From Vibrio gazogenes (lineage in GTDB: Bacteria > Pseudomonadota > Gammaproteobacteria > Enterobacterales > Vibrionaceae), in the NCBI RefSeq assembly GCF_002196515.1, contig NZ_CP018835.1, forward strand, positions 1,550,001 through 1,614,000: 64,000 bases of DNA. Direction: 5' to 3'. The translations under genes were made by a program, and so were the position numbers. Below are positions 1 through 8,919 of the stretch, in pieces (position 1 is the first letter of the stretch; every line of letters starts with the position of its first letter). The notes under the pieces were generated by a model, which was given only the letters and a program-made list of their open reading frames with translations, was not told where the DNA came from and did not search any database.

Positions 1-313
1 TAATAAATATTCACATTTGGGTAATAAAAGACTCAAACCCTCTTCCTTGAACCCGATTCGCTCAGACATCACACCATGCATCAGTCCCACTGATATTGAA
101 GAGAGATATGAATCACAACAGGGCTCTGATACGTCTGATGCGTTCAGGATGGCAACATGATTTTGAAATAAATTGGATCACAAACAAGGCTATTAATTGG
201 GATATACGGTATAAAAGAGCTGAGTCAGACAGCTGTATTTTCTCTCAGGAGGAAAAGATAAATGAAACCATCTGAGAGAATGTTACTCTACTGACAGGAT
301 GATTGCTGTTACA
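1..313. other. gene-poor left edge
   Basis: No convincing gene is visible. A 56-codon reading frame at 108-278 (plus) has a purine-rich stretch before its ATG, but its product is not recognisable. An 8-bp inverted repeat (TCTCTCAG at 241-248, CTGAGAGA at 272-279) encloses an AGGAGG-type ribosome binding site and an ATG at 262. That ATG opens only about 10 codons. The stretch could be the remnant 5' end of a gene broken by the element at 318-579, or plain intergenic DNA. Confidence 0.4.
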
Positions 314-317
314 CTAG

Positions 318-579
318 GGGCAGTTGACCTTTCGTGGTTGAATTTTGTTCAATCTGAACAGGTATTGATCGCGGCGCGGGGCATACCGCTTAGCTATCCG
401 AAGCAAATGACCCGCAACAAAGAGCAAGACTCGTTCAGATGAACCCTCTGGGCAGCATTGGTCGCTCATTTATCCAGCGTTAGGTCATGGTTCATGTAGA
501 TCGCTACACTTCACATGACCTGTCTTGACTAAATGCACGACAAATTGCTGCAAAAACCATCACGAAAGGTCAACAGCCG
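318..579. mobile_element. MITE-like element or internally deleted IS with 19-bp terminal inverted repeats
   Basis: The ends are inverted repeats: GGGCAGTTGACCTTTCGTG at 318-336 and the reverse complement of CGGCTGTTGACCTTTCGTG at 561-579. They match at 17 of 19 positions, with a perfect 14-base core. A CTAG tetranucleotide flanks each end (314-317 and 580-583), as expected of a 4-bp target duplication. CTAG is itself palindromic, so this is suggestive rather than proof. Inside lies a second hairpin (AGGTCATG at 482-489 with CATGACCT at 514-521). A short open frame runs to a stop at 440-442 and could be a transposase tail. No transposase of useful length remains, so the element would need to be mobilised in trans. 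The IS family was not identified. Confidence 0.6.
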
Positions 580-616
580 CTAGGAAATATTAGAAAAGTT
601 GAACGATATTACAGTT

Positions 617-639
617 GAAATAGTATATTATTAAAAGAC
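617..639 (+). promoter_or_regulatory. candidate Zur box and promoter region of zur
   Basis: The stretch begins GAAATAGTATATTATTAAA and resembles the gammaproteobacterial Zur operator (GAAATGTTATA-N-TATAACATTTC), mainly in its left half. A TTGAAC at 599-604 and a TAGTAT/TATATT at 621-629 could serve as -35 and -10, which would put the operator over the -10. Autoregulation of zur is an inference. The region is AT-rich, so chance similarity is possible. Confidence 0.35.
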
Positions 640-655
640 TCCAGTGGTTATGGTG

Positions 656-1132
656 ATGAATTTGGACCACAGTTTAACAAAACAGATAGAAGAGATATGC
701 GCAGCAAGAGGTGTCAGGTTGACTTCTCAACGCAAACAGGTCTTTGAGCTTATCTGTTCCAGTAGGAAAGCATCCAGTGCCTATGAGCTGCTTGAAGCGC
801 TACAGCAAAGCGAACCGCAGGCGAAACCACCAACCGTTTACCGGGCACTCGATTTCCTGATGGGGCAAGGCTTCATCCACCGCGTAGAATCAACAAACAG
901 CTACATTTCATGTTGCTCTTGTAATGCTCATAAACACTTCTCACATCTTTTAATCTGCAAACAATGTAGTGATGTGACCGAACTTCAGGATGAGACATTG
1001 GTCTTATCACTGGAACATAATGCAGAGAAGCACGGATTTAAGATTACAAACCATGTCATTGAATCTCATGGAATTTGCCAAACGTGCTCCTCAGAAACAA
1101 AGAGAGATACAGTAAAAGATTATGCGCGCTGA
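656..1132 (+). CDS. zur: zinc uptake regulator Zur (Fur family)
   Basis: Zur is a zinc-responsive repressor that dimerises on operators of zinc-uptake genes. The N-terminal winged helix (TSQRKQVFEL, then PPTVYRALDFL as recognition helix) is followed by the Fur-family dimerisation domain. Two CxxC pairs (CKQC and CQTC near the C terminus) form the structural zinc site, and an HKHFSH cluster supplies further ligands. This cysteine pattern and the ARGVRLTSQR start resemble Zur rather than Fur. Three in-frame starts are close together (GTG 644, ATG 650, ATG 656). ATG 656 is chosen because the protein then begins like other Vibrio Zur proteins, but none has a clear ribosome binding site. The 3' end overlaps the next gene by 11 bp, so the two are probably cotranscribed and translationally coupled. 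Confidence 0.9.
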   Translation: MNLDHSLTKQIEEICAARGVRLTSQRKQVFELICSSRKASSAYELLEALQQSEPQAKPPTVYRALDFLMGQGFIHRVESTNSYISCCSCNAHKHFSHLLICKQCSDVTELQDETLVLSLEHNAEKHGFKITNHVIESHGICQTCSSETKRDTVKDYAR

Positions 1133-1583
1133 GTTTGTAAATCCGTTTTTAGCGTCTCTGATGAACGTATTAAAAACAATGGCTTCACTTGAATTAAAAC
1201 CTCAGAAGCCAAGAGTCAAGAAAGATGAAATTGCCCGAGGTGACATTTCGGGTCTGATCGGTATGGTCGGAGATCAAACCCGAGGATCGATGTCGATTAC
1301 TTTTGATGAAAGCCTCGCATTGGAAATCATGCAGAACATGTTGGGCGAACGCCCGAATGGCTTGAATGAAGAAGTGACCGATATGGTGGGTGAAATCACC
1401 AACATGGTGACTGGCGGGGCCAAAAGAATTCTTGCTGAAAGTGGCTTTGATTTCAATATGGCAACCCCCGTTGTTGTATCTGGGCGCGGTCATACTATTC
1501 GCCATAAATGCGAAGGTGCGATTATTATCATGCCTTTCACCTCTGCGTGGGGAAATGCATTTATCGAAATCTGCTTCGAGTAA
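1122..1583 (+). CDS. cheX: CheX-like chemotaxis phosphatase
   Basis: A 153-residue protein of the CheC/CheX/FliY superfamily, whose members dephosphorylate CheY-P. The family signature is intact: an acidic residue, Glu and Asn spaced D-x3-E-x2-N (D87, E91, N94), then a proline 22 residues on (P116). The length is right for a single-domain CheX dimer. It starts inside the last codons of zur, in another frame, and has no chemotaxis neighbour, so its partner response regulator must lie elsewhere. In vibrios such stand-alone CheX proteins may act on receiver domains other than the flagellar CheY; that is an inference. A terminator follows directly. Confidence 0.85.
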   Translation: MRAEFVNPFLASLMNVLKTMASLELKPQKPRVKKDEIARGDISGLIGMVGDQTRGSMSITFDESLALEIMQNMLGERPNGLNEEVTDMVGEITNMVTGGAKRILAESGFDFNMATPVVVSGRGHTIRHKCEGAIIIMPFTSAWGNAFIEICFE

Positions 1584-1607
1584 TTTTCTGATTTGTAACG
1601 ATGTAAA

Positions 1608-1645
1608 AACAGGAGATGGCGTTACCATCCCCTGTTTGTTTTTTT
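1608..1645. terminator. bidirectional terminator between cheX and pgi
   Basis: The stem AACAGGAGATGG (1608-1619) pairs with CCATCCCCTGTT (1625-1636) with one mismatch and a 5-nt loop. A T-rich tract follows on the plus strand, and an A tract at the left gives Ts on the minus strand. It can end cheX and, in reverse, pgi. Confidence 0.8.
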
Positions 1646-1667
1646 GCATCACGCAAAATGTTCAGTC

Positions 1668-3317
1668 TTAACGTAATGCTTTATACGCATTAATCAGTCC
1701 ATTGGTTGAACTATCATGAGATGTCACTTGCTCATCACTTTCCAGCTCAGGCAAAATTGCATTTGCCAACTGTTTACCCAGCTCAACGCCCCACTGATCA
1801 AAAGTGAAGATGTTCCAGATTACGCCCTGTGTAAAGATTTTATGTTCATAGATCGCAATCAACTGACCCAGTACCCGTGGTGTAATTTGCTTGACCAGAA
1901 TTGAGTTGGTCGGACGGTTCCCTTCAAATACTTTAAACGGTACAAGCTCAGCAACTTCCTCAGCTGTTTTACCAGCAGCAATAAACTCAGCTTCTACTTG
2001 CTCTGTCGTTTTACCAAACGCTAAAGCTTCTGTCTGCGCAAAGAAGTTAGATAACAGTTTTGGATGATGATCCGATGTCGGATTATGTGAAATCGCAGGT
2101 GCAATGAAATCACAAGGAATCATTTTTGTGCCTTGGTGAATCAACTGATAGAAAGCATGTTGACCATTAGTTCCCGGTTCACCCCAGATAATCGGCCCTG
2201 TTTGATAATCAACTGGCTGACCATTACGATCAACATACTTACCATTTGATTCCATATTTCCTTGCTGGAAATAAGCAGCAAACCGATGCATGTATTGATC
2301 ATAAGGCAGGATCGCTTCTGATTCCGCACCATAGAAGTTGTTGTACCAAATGCCAATCAGAGCCAACAATACCGGGATATTTTCTTCAAATGGCGTCGAA
2401 GCAAATGCCTGATCAACCTCATGCGCACCAGAGAGCAATTCAACAAAATTGTCAAAACCGATCCCCAAAATAATTGATAGACCGATTGCAGACCACAACG
2501 AATAACGCCCCCCAACCCAGCTCCAGAATTCAAACATATTGTCGGTATCAATACCAAAAGCAGAAACCGCTTCAGCATTGGTTGAAAGCGCTGCAAAATG
2601 TTTTGCGACTTGAGATTCATCTTTTGCTTCCGCAAGAAACCAATCGCGCGCGGTGTGGGCATTGGTCATGGTTTCCTGCGTAGTAAATGTTTTGGATGCA
2701 ACGAGGAATAATGTTGTTTCTGGATTAACCTGCTTGAGTACTTCAGCAATATGCGTCCCATCAACATTGGAGACAAAATGCATGTTGAGGTGATTCTTAT
2801 AAGGCTTCAGCGCTTCTGTCACCATATATGGCCCTAAGTCAGAACCACCGATACCGATATTGACAACATCAGTGATCGCTTTGCCGGTATACCCTTTCCA
2901 CTCACCAGAGATGATACGTTCGGAAAAGTATTTCATTTTCTCCAGTACCGCATTCACTGCTGGCATCACGTCTTCACCATCTGAATAAATCGGTGTATTA
3001 GAACGATTCCGCAGCGCCACATGCAAAACAGACCGATCTTCTGTCCGGTTAATTTTTTCACCACTGAACATGGCTTCAATTGCGCTTTTCAGGTCTGTTT
3101 CTTCCGCCAGAGCCAACAAGAGTTTCACGGTCTCTTCATTGATGAGGTTTTTAGAATAATCGACCAGAATATCATCGCCAAAACGTTGCGAGAACGTTTC
3201 AAAGCGCTGACTGTCTTGATTGAAAAGTGTTTTTAAGTCAACACCTTTCATCGATTCAAAATGAGCAGACAGTGCTTTCCAAGCCTGAGTTTCTGTTGGG
3301 TTGATATTTTTTAGCAT
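1668..3317 (-). CDS. pgi: glucose-6-phosphate isomerase
   Basis: Pgi interconverts glucose-6-phosphate and fructose-6-phosphate in glycolysis and gluconeogenesis in the cytosol. Family signatures are present: GGSDLGPYM near residue 160, the phosphate-binding [11 protein letters not shown], the catalytic-glutamate region GNMESNGK near 355, and the C-terminal [14 protein letters not shown] with the active-site lysine. From ATG 3317 the product is 549 residues, the same as E. coli Pgi. An upstream in-frame start at 3362 would add 15 unconserved residues and is rejected. A GGGATAG sequence lies just before ATG 3317. The gene is convergent with cheX and divergent from yjbQ, so it is monocistronic. 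Confidence 0.97.
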   Translation of the reverse strand: MLKNINPTETQAWKALSAHFESMKGVDLKTLFNQDSQRFETFSQRFGDDILVDYSKNLINEETVKLLLALAEETDLKSAIEAMFSGEKINRTEDRSVLHVALRNRSNTPIYSDGEDVMPAVNAVLEKMKYFSERIISGEWKGYTGKAITDVVNIGIGGSDLGPYMVTEALKPYKNHLNMHFVSNVDGTHIAEVLKQVNPETTLFLVASKTFTTQETMTNAHTARDWFLAEAKDESQVAKHFAALSTNAEAVSAFGIDTDNMFEFWSWVGGRYSLWSAIGLSIILGIGFDNFVELLSGAHEVDQAFASTPFEENIPVLLALIGIWYNNFYGAESEAILPYDQYMHRFAAYFQQGNMESNGKYVDRNGQPVDYQTGPIIWGEPGTNGQHAFYQLIHQGTKMIPCDFIAPAISHNPTSDHHPKLLSNFFAQTEALAFGKTTEQVEAEFIAAGKTAEEVAELVPFKVFEGNRPTNSILVKQITPRVLGQLIAIYEHKIFTQGVIWNIFTFDQWGVELGKQLANAILPELESDEQVTSHDSSTNGLINAYKALR

Positions 3318-3626
3318 GGTATCTATCCCGAATTTAATAGGTCCTATTCTGCCGAGCAGCATGAGTGATCGTTACAGAATTCCAGAGACAAAAAACAAAT
3401 CAATTGTAGCTAATGTACCAATTCATCTAACGAGGTCACAGCCATATCCCGATTTGTATCCGATTCGCTGATTATACTTAATTTTCAGAGCGAAATTATG
3501 TTTTAGCTCAAATCAAACGAGTCAATTTTTATTCCATTGGTACAAAAAAGTGATTGTACGGTAACTAGAAACACCCCACTATACAGACACGAGTGAAATT
3601 AACAATCGTTCTAATAGGTGCTTACA
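3318..3626. other. divergent intergenic region pgi / yjbQ
   Basis: This stretch of about 310 bp carries no gene. It must hold the promoters of both flanking genes. A TATAAT-like -10 for pgi is readable on the minus strand (plus-strand ATTATA near 3472), but no good -35 stands at the right distance. No hairpin or repeat stands out. Confidence 0.6.
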
Positions 3627-4046
3627 ATGTGGTCACAAACCATCATCTATCTTCAGGAGAAACAGCGCGGATTTCACCTGATTACCGACGAAGTTGTCGA
3701 ACAACTCCCTCAAATTCAATCAATTTCCATCGGGCTGCTCCATTTATTTATTCAGCATACATCAGCCAGTTTAAGCATAAATGAAAACGCAGATCCAACG
3801 GTTCGTCTTGATATGGAGGCTCACTTTAATCGTAGCGTTCCGGAAAAAGCCCCCTACTATCAGCATACCTATGAAGGTGATGACGATATGCCTGCTCATA
3901 TTAAATCATCAACACTTGGGGCAAGCCTGACGATCCCGATTACTCAAGGGGAACTGGCCATGGGAATCTGGCAGGGGATCTATTTAGGGGAACATCGGAA
4001 TCATGGTGGACAACGACGGATCGTTGCGACCATTTCAGGAGAGTAA
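3627..4046 (+). CDS. yjbQ: YjbQ / UPF0047 family protein
   Basis: A 139-residue member of the UPF0047 (YjbQ) family, small trimeric proteins with a conserved metal-binding site. E. coli YjbQ has been reported to have weak thiamine-phosphate synthase activity, but the physiological role is unsettled. The family core is clear: [18 protein letters not shown], the histidine-rich middle ([18 protein letters not shown]), and the ending [21 protein letters not shown] 3627 is chosen over an in-frame GTG at 3618 because the family begins with the [13 protein letters not shown] strand. Confidence 0.88.
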   Translation: MWSQTIIYLQEKQRGFHLITDEVVEQLPQIQSISIGLLHLFIQHTSASLSINENADPTVRLDMEAHFNRSVPEKAPYYQHTYEGDDDMPAHIKSSTLGASLTIPITQGELAMGIWQGIYLGEHRNHGGQRRIVATISGE

Positions 4047-4087
4047 CCGCAATTTCATTCTAAAGCTTGGTTTGATACGAAAAATTG

Positions 4088-4110
4088 GATGAGTGAAATG
4101 ATCACTCATC
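4088..4110 (-). terminator. terminator overlapping the dnaB stop codon
   Basis: The stem GATGAGTGA (4088-4096) pairs perfectly with TCACTCATC (4102-4110) around a 5-nt loop. On the minus strand it is followed by CAATTTTT. The stem includes the last codons of dnaB, so termination would begin at the very end of the gene. Confidence 0.6.
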
Positions 4111-5514
4111 ATCAAAATCAAACGCAGGCCCTGCGTAGTTGTCGAAACGAGAGTATTGGCCTTGGAACGTTAAGCGCACCGAACCAATCGGACCGTTCCG
4201 CTGCTTACCAAGTATGATTTCGGCAGTTCCTTTCATCGCACTATCCGGATGGTAAACTTCATCACGGTAAATAAACATAATCAAATCCGCATCCTGCTCG
4301 ATAGATCCTGACTCCCTCAGATCCGAGTTAACGGGTCGCTTGTCTGCCCGCTGCTCCAGAGAGCGGTTTAACTGGGAAAGGGCAACCACAGGCACATTTA
4401 ACTCTTTCGCCAACGCTTTCAGGGAACGCGATATTTCTGCAATTTCCAAAGTCCGGTTATCAGACAGTGCCGGAACACGCATTAATTGCAGGTAGTCCAC
4501 CATGATTAATGATAACCCGCCATGCTCTCGGGCAACCCGACGAGCACGTGAGCGAAGTTCTGTAGGTGTCAGCCCTGAGCTGTCATCGATGAACATATTT
4601 TTCTTCTCCATGAGAATGCCCATGGTGGAAGAAATTCTGGCCCAATCCTCATCATCCAGATTACCGGTTCGTATTTTGGTTTGATCGACACGAGATAGCG
4701 ATGCCAGCATCCTCATCATGATCTGCTCAGAAGGCATCTCCAAAGAAAAGATGAGCACCGGTTTGTCTTGCTCCATCGCTGCGTTTTCACACAAGTTCAT
4801 CGCGAACGTTGTTTTCCCCATCGATGGACGAGCAGCAACAATGATTAGGTCGGAAGACTGCAATCCAGCCGTTTTCTTGTTCAAGTCAGTAAAGCCGGTA
4901 TTGACGCCAGTGACACCATCCTGAGGACTTTTGTACAAGATTTCGATTCTTTCTAATGTTTTCTCCAGAATCGAATCAACATTTTGTGGGCCTTCATTTT
5001 CATTGGTTCTCGACTCTGCAATTGCAAAGACTTTACTTTCAGCAAAGTCTAGCAAATCTTCTGAACTGCGCCCCTGGGGATCATAGCCTGCATCGGCAAT
5101 CTCATTGGCCACACCAATCAGATTACGGACCAAAGCCCGTTCAGCAACAATATCTGCATAGGCGTTGATATTTGCAGCACTTGGCGTATTTTTGGCAAGA
5201 TCGGTCAGATAGGCAAAACCACCGACATCATCCAGTTGCTCACGCTGTTCCAGAAACTCAGAGAGTGTAATCAAATCAAGTGGTTTGCCGCCTTCCAGAA
5301 TTGATTTAATACCATCAAAAATCAAACGGTGTGGTCGGCTGAAAAAATCACTGGTCACCACACGTTCGGCCACGGTGTCCCACCGCTCATTATCCAGCAA
5401 CAGTCCTCCCAGAACGGATTGCTCCGCTTCTAGCGAATGGGGAGGCATTTTAATGCCTTCAACTTGTGCGTCAGTTTGCTTACGATTTCTGTTTTCAAAC
5501 TTGGAATTAACCAT
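4102..5514 (-). CDS. dnaB: replicative DNA helicase DnaB
   Basis: DnaB is the hexameric 5'-3' helicase that unwinds DNA at the replication fork and recruits DnaG primase. The N-terminal collar domain (PPHSLEAEQSVLGGLL onwards) is followed by a linker and a RecA-like motor with Walker A ARPSMGKTTFAMN near residue 230 and Walker B MVDYLQLM. The C terminus carries the QLNRSLEQRADKRP and FIYRDEVY motifs. From ATG 5514 the protein is 470 residues, the usual size. An upstream in-frame start at 5532 is less likely. No intein interrupts the gene. It is monocistronic and divergent from the DUF481 gene. Confidence 0.97.
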   Translation of the reverse strand: MVNSKFENRNRKQTDAQVEGIKMPPHSLEAEQSVLGGLLLDNERWDTVAERVVTSDFFSRPHRLIFDGIKSILEGGKPLDLITLSEFLEQREQLDDVGGFAYLTDLAKNTPSAANINAYADIVAERALVRNLIGVANEIADAGYDPQGRSSEDLLDFAESKVFAIAESRTNENEGPQNVDSILEKTLERIEILYKSPQDGVTGVNTGFTDLNKKTAGLQSSDLIIVAARPSMGKTTFAMNLCENAAMEQDKPVLIFSLEMPSEQIMMRMLASLSRVDQTKIRTGNLDDEDWARISSTMGILMEKKNMFIDDSSGLTPTELRSRARRVAREHGGLSLIMVDYLQLMRVPALSDNRTLEIAEISRSLKALAKELNVPVVALSQLNRSLEQRADKRPVNSDLRESGSIEQDADLIMFIYRDEVYHPDSAMKGTAEIILGKQRNGPIGSVRLTFQGQYSRFDNYAGPAFDFDDE

Positions 5515-5668
5515 GACTTTTCTCAATAACACAACAAAGTGTGCCCATTATAACGAGAATATAGAATTTGTAATTATCTCATGCAGAATTAACCCAGAAC
5601 TGACTATTGACTGGGCCATCCACTCTAGTATTGTCTTTAGCTTAATGGTTAGTTTCTAGAGGTTTCGT

Positions 5669-6424
5669 GTGCTTAGGTGTTGGCTGATGCCCTTCAGTCT
5701 TTGTATTATCAGTGCTGTTCATGCAGAAGAAGAATCAACAGAACAAGAAATGCCAGCTCCGCTTCAGGGTCAGGTCGAGCTCGGCTATCAAAGGCATGCA
5801 GGGAATACAAATACAGAATCGCTCAATGTGAATATAATGGCTGAATACACCGAAGGGAGGCACCGGACAACAGGCAAATGGGAGTTTTACCGACTGGATA
5901 AATATGGCGGTGAATACAAAAGAAAATCGACCTATACACTCCAGTCTGACTACAAAGTCAGTCCAAAAGGTTATGTGTATGGTAGCTTCAATGGGATTGA
6001 TTCTAAATATAGTGCTTATTTTAAGGACTATACCTTCTCGGCAGGTTACGGTTATCAGCTGACACATACTGATATGCTAACCGTTGAGCTTGAAATCGGT
6101 CCGGGTTATCGATATCAAAAACCAAACCTCGATGAACTCGATGATGATGATCTAATTTTCCCTGAAACGGTGAGAGAACCAATTGCCCGAGGAAATGCCA
6201 GAATCGATTGGAGTCTGACAAAAACAGTGACGCTGGGCGGAGATGTCACCGTTGTCTCAGGAGATAGCAACACATTGCTGACTACCAAAATCAATCTGAC
6301 CAATGATATTACGCAAAATCTTGCTTTGAAGCTGGATTACTCTCGTTCATATCACTCACGCGTCCCTGATAGTCTCAAAAAAGCGGACAGCGCAACGTCA
6401 ATCAATGTTGTCTACCATTTCTGA
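5669..6424 (+). CDS. DUF481 family outer-membrane beta-barrel protein (YdiY-like)
   Basis: A 251-residue protein with a short signal peptide (cleavage expected after SAVHA, residue 19) and alternating hydrophobic/polar strands ending in the terminal aromatic NVVYHF. That ending is typical of outer-membrane barrels recognised by BAM. The family was named after a salt-induced protein in Vibrio-like bacteria; its molecular function is unknown. The start is GTG 5669, preceded by AGAGG at the correct distance; no ATG fits the signal sequence. It stands alone and ends at a bidirectional terminator shared with rplI. Confidence 0.85.
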   Translation: MLRCWLMPFSLCIISAVHAEEESTEQEMPAPLQGQVELGYQRHAGNTNTESLNVNIMAEYTEGRHRTTGKWEFYRLDKYGGEYKRKSTYTLQSDYKVSPKGYVYGSFNGIDSKYSAYFKDYTFSAGYGYQLTHTDMLTVELEIGPGYRYQKPNLDELDDDDLIFPETVREPIARGNARIDWSLTKTVTLGGDVTVVSGDSNTLLTTKINLTNDITQNLALKLDYSRSYHSRVPDSLKKADSATSINVVYHF

Positions 6425-6462
6425 ATGCTAAAACAATATTTTCTATGTTTTGAAAACATAAA

Positions 6463-6488
6463 AAAACACCAGCATAAGCTGGTGTTTT
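6463..6488. terminator. bidirectional terminator between DUF481 gene and rplI
   Basis: An 11-bp stem (AAAACACCAGC at 6463-6473, GCTGGTGTTTT at 6478-6488) has an ATAA loop. It gives a T tract on both strands and ends the DUF481 gene on plus and the rpsF-priB-rpsR-rplI operon on minus. Confidence 0.9.
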
Positions 6489-6511
6489 TCAATACTGGAG
6501 CAACTGGATAA

Positions 6512-6961
6512 CTATTCAGCAACAACCTGTAGTTTAACGTCTGCAAACACTTCAGAATGAAGTTGGATGCTGATGTCATACTCGCCAACATTGCGTAGCG
6601 CGCCTTCAGGAAGACGAACTTCACTTTTGCTCACTTGAACACCAGCAGCAGTCACTGCATCAGCAATATCGCGAGTACCGATAGAACCGAACAGTTTACC
6701 TTCTTCACCAGCTTTTGATGCAATCACAACAGCTTCCAGAGCGTTTACTTGGTCAGCGCGTGATTGTGCAGCAGCGAGTTGCTCAGCGACTTGAGCTTCT
6801 AATTCGGCACGACGGTGCTCAAACATCTCAACGTTTGCTTTAGTTGCCATAACTGCTTTACCTTGAGGGATAAGAAAGTTACGAGCATAACCAGATTTTA
6901 CGTTGACTGTATCACCAAGACCACCTAGGTTACCGATTTTATCAAGTAGAATAACTTGCAT
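6512..6961 (-). CDS. rplI: 50S ribosomal protein L9
   Basis: L9 binds 23S rRNA at the base of the L1 stalk and helps maintain reading frame. The 149 residues show the N-terminal globular domain with the L9 signature ([20 protein letters not shown]), the long connecting helix rich in Ala and Glu, and the C-terminal domain. It is the last gene of the rpsF-priB-rpsR-rplI operon, 33 bp after rpsR, and ends at a strong hairpin terminator. Confidence 0.98.
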   Translation of the reverse strand: MQVILLDKIGNLGGLGDTVNVKSGYARNFLIPQGKAVMATKANVEMFEHRRAELEAQVAEQLAAAQSRADQVNALEAVVIASKAGEEGKLFGSIGTRDIADAVTAAGVQVSKSEVRLPEGALRNVGEYDISIQLHSEVFADVKLQVVAE

Positions 6962-6994
6962 TGTTTAATCCTCTTTCTTAATAAACGGTGCCGA

Positions 6995-7225
<231 letters not shown>

Positions 7226-7237
7226 CTATCTCCTGAT

Positions 7238-7540
7238 CTAAATTTGAGTAATCTCTTGAGCATGGAGCACCAATTTTCCCACACCATTTCGGTCGGTCTG
7301 GTAAGTAACAAAACCACTTACCTTGATACTACTGCCCTGTACTAAGTTGTGAGTGAAAGACTTTGACCGTTGACCACTAACCACGACGGGCATACGACAA
7401 TAAACCTGCCTAGGTAAATCCGCTTCAACAGCAACCGAACGATGTTCTAACCAAAAGCGACAATGTTCGATACCTGACGGACTCTGGCTTCGAATGGGAT
7501 GCTTGACAATCGTACCGCTAAGTTCCATCCGATTGGTCAT
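7238..7540 (-). CDS. priB: primosomal replication protein N
   Basis: PriB is a small single-strand DNA-binding OB-fold dimer. It stabilises PriA on stalled forks and promotes DnaT and DnaB reloading. The 100 residues follow the PriB pattern, from NRMELSGTIVKHPIRSQSPSG to the basic IRSQ and RSKSFTHNLVQGS strands. Its place between rpsF and rpsR is typical of Gammaproteobacteria. It starts 8 bp after rpsF, suggesting coupled translation. Confidence 0.95.
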   Translation of the reverse strand: MTNRMELSGTIVKHPIRSQSPSGIEHCRFWLEHRSVAVEADLPRQVYCRMPVVVSGQRSKSFTHNLVQGSSIKVSGFVTYQTDRNGVGKLVLHAQEITQI

Positions 7541-7548
7541 AGAATCAA

Positions 7549-7932
7549 TTACTCAGCAACGTCTGCACTGTTGTTTTCTTCTGATTTCACTTCTTCACGC
7601 TTAGAACGCTCTTCACGAGCTTTCAGCATGATTGATGGTTCAGTCACAGCAGACTTAGTACGCATAATCATGTTACGCAGAACTGCATCGTTAAAACGGA
7701 AAGCAGTTTCCAGTTCATCAACAACTGACTGCTCAGCTTCTACGTTCATCAGAACATAGTGCGCTTTGTGCAGTTTGTTAATTGGGTATGCAAGTTGACG
7801 ACGTCCCCAATCTTCCAGACGGTGAATAGTACCGCCGGCTTCAGTGATAGAACCAGTGTAACGCTCGATCATGCCAGCAACTTGCTCGCTTTGATCTGGG
7901 TGCACCATGAATACGATTTCGTAATGACGCAT
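7549..7932 (-). CDS. rpsF: 30S ribosomal protein S6
   Basis: S6 pairs with S18 on the 30S platform. The N-terminal [18 protein letters not shown] and the [14 protein letters not shown] region are diagnostic. The 127-residue protein ends in an acidic tail ([14 protein letters not shown]), as in E. coli where S6 is post-translationally glutamylated by RimK. First gene of its operon; an AAGGAGC ribosome binding site precedes the ATG, and a structured leader lies just upstream. Confidence 0.98.
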   Translation of the reverse strand: MRHYEIVFMVHPDQSEQVAGMIERYTGSITEAGGTIHRLEDWGRRQLAYPINKLHKAHYVLMNVEAEQSVVDELETAFRFNDAVLRNMIMRTKSAVTEPSIMLKAREERSKREEVKSEENNSADVAE

Positions 7933-7955
7933 GTTTGCTCCTTACGGATTATTCA

Positions 7956-7989
7956 GCTTCCACATTTGGCCCGGTCGTCCAGAGGAAGC
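7956..7989 (-). promoter_or_regulatory. probable S6:S18 autoregulatory leader of rpsF
   Basis: In the rpsF 5' leader, GCTTCC (7956-7961) pairs with GGAAGC (7984-7989). On the RNA this encloses GGACGACCGGGCC, with a CCG trinucleotide of the kind bound by the S6-S18 heterodimer in the published S6:S18 leader motif. The hairpin is about 25-60 nt before the start codon. The assignment rests on position and the CCG-bearing stem only. Confidence 0.5.
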
Positions 7990-8080
7990 AAGGAACGGTA
8001 AATAAGTGACCAGGAATTTAAGAGGTCGAATAGTACAGAAAGGAGGCAGTATTAGCAAGAGAAATATGACTTGGAGGCAC

Positions 8081-8112
8081 CATAAAATAAAGGACGAACG
8101 CCTTGTTCGTCC
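8081..8112 (-). terminator. terminator of bfr
   Basis: The stem GGACGAAC (8092-8099) pairs with GTTCGTCC (8105-8112). On the minus strand it is followed by a TTTATTTTA tract. It ends the bfd-bfr unit and lies between bfr and the promoter region of rpsF. Confidence 0.85.
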
Positions 8113-8127
8113 GTTGTATCAATAACA

Positions 8128-8604
8128 CTAATCTTCATCAACAAATTGAGCCTGAAGATAGTTCTCTAGACCCGTCATTTCAATCAAACCAAGCTGGGTT
8201 TCAAGCCAATCTACATGCTCCTCTTCATCTGCTAAGATGTCTAGAAACAGGTCTCTGGAAACATAATCACGAATATTTTCAGCATAAGCGATTGCCTCTT
8301 TCAAATCAGGGATCGCAGTCATCTCTAATTTGAGATCACATTCGAGCATTTCCTTGGTATCTTCACCAATCAGAAGCTTTCCTAAATCCTGTAAATTCGG
8401 GAGCCCTTCTAAAAAGAGTATCCGTTCAATCAAGTGATCAGCATGTTTCATTTCATCAATTGATTCATGGTACTCTTTGTCTGCTAACTGTTTAAGTCCC
8501 CAATCTTTATACATTCGTGCATGTAAGAAATACTGGTTGATTGCAATCAGCTCATTGGCCAGAATTTTGTTCAGATGTTGAATAATTATTGGATCGCCTT
8601 TCAT
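8128..8604 (-). CDS. bfr: bacterioferritin
   Basis: Bacterioferritin forms a 24-subunit haem-containing shell that oxidises and stores iron. All ferroxidase ligands are in their standard positions: E18, E51, H54, E94, E127 and H130. Met52, the axial haem ligand between subunits, is also present. At 158 residues the length is exactly as expected. It lies 89 bp downstream of bfd on the same strand, so both are probably under the Fur-boxed promoter at 8920-8938. Confidence 0.97.
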   Translation of the reverse strand: MKGDPIIIQHLNKILANELIAINQYFLHARMYKDWGLKQLADKEYHESIDEMKHADHLIERILFLEGLPNLQDLGKLLIGEDTKEMLECDLKLEMTAIPDLKEAIAYAENIRDYVSRDLFLDILADEEEHVDWLETQLGLIEMTGLENYLQAQFVDED

Positions 8605-8693
8605 GACAAAACATCCTCTTTGGCTCTATTAACTTTAGAACCCAACAGAGAAGTGTCAAATTTTAATCTGTAAAAACAGATAATTAGTTTTAA

Positions 8694-8882
8694 CTAACTT
8701 ACTTGTTGATACTGAGATGCAACGGTTTCATTCAAGATCTCCTTTGCCTGACGGACACACTTCCCGCATTGAGTCCCTAATGCAGTACAGCGCCGAATTC
8801 CTTTCATATCGCTAATGCCATCTTCAAGAATGAGATTACGCAGCTTTTTATCAGAAACAGAATGACAGAGACAAACAATCAT
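8694..8882 (-). CDS. bfd: bacterioferritin-associated ferredoxin
   Basis: Bfd is a small [2Fe-2S] protein that reduces the iron core of bacterioferritin so that stored Fe can be released under iron limitation. The four cluster ligands are visible as CLC (C4, C6) and CGKC (C39, C42); C32 is an extra cysteine. At 62 residues it is the normal length. The bfd-bfr pair downstream of tufA is the same order as in E. coli. A Fur-like operator lies about 40 bp upstream, fitting induction during iron starvation. Confidence 0.95.
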   Translation of the reverse strand: MIVCLCHSVSDKKLRNLILEDGISDMKGIRRCTALGTQCGKCVRQAKEILNETVASQYQQVS

Positions 8883-8919
8883 AATGGCACAACACTATAT
8901 AGCAACACACAATGAAAAT

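Noticed and set aside
479..485. Integron attC site (GTTAGGT core)
   Set aside because: The matching RYYYAAC partner is missing and no integrase or cassette is nearby. The CTAG-flanked terminal repeats explain the stretch better.
1194..1652. Minus-strand reading frame of about 150 codons opposite cheX
   Set aside because: It is antisense to a gene with an intact family signature, has no recognisable product and crosses the terminator.
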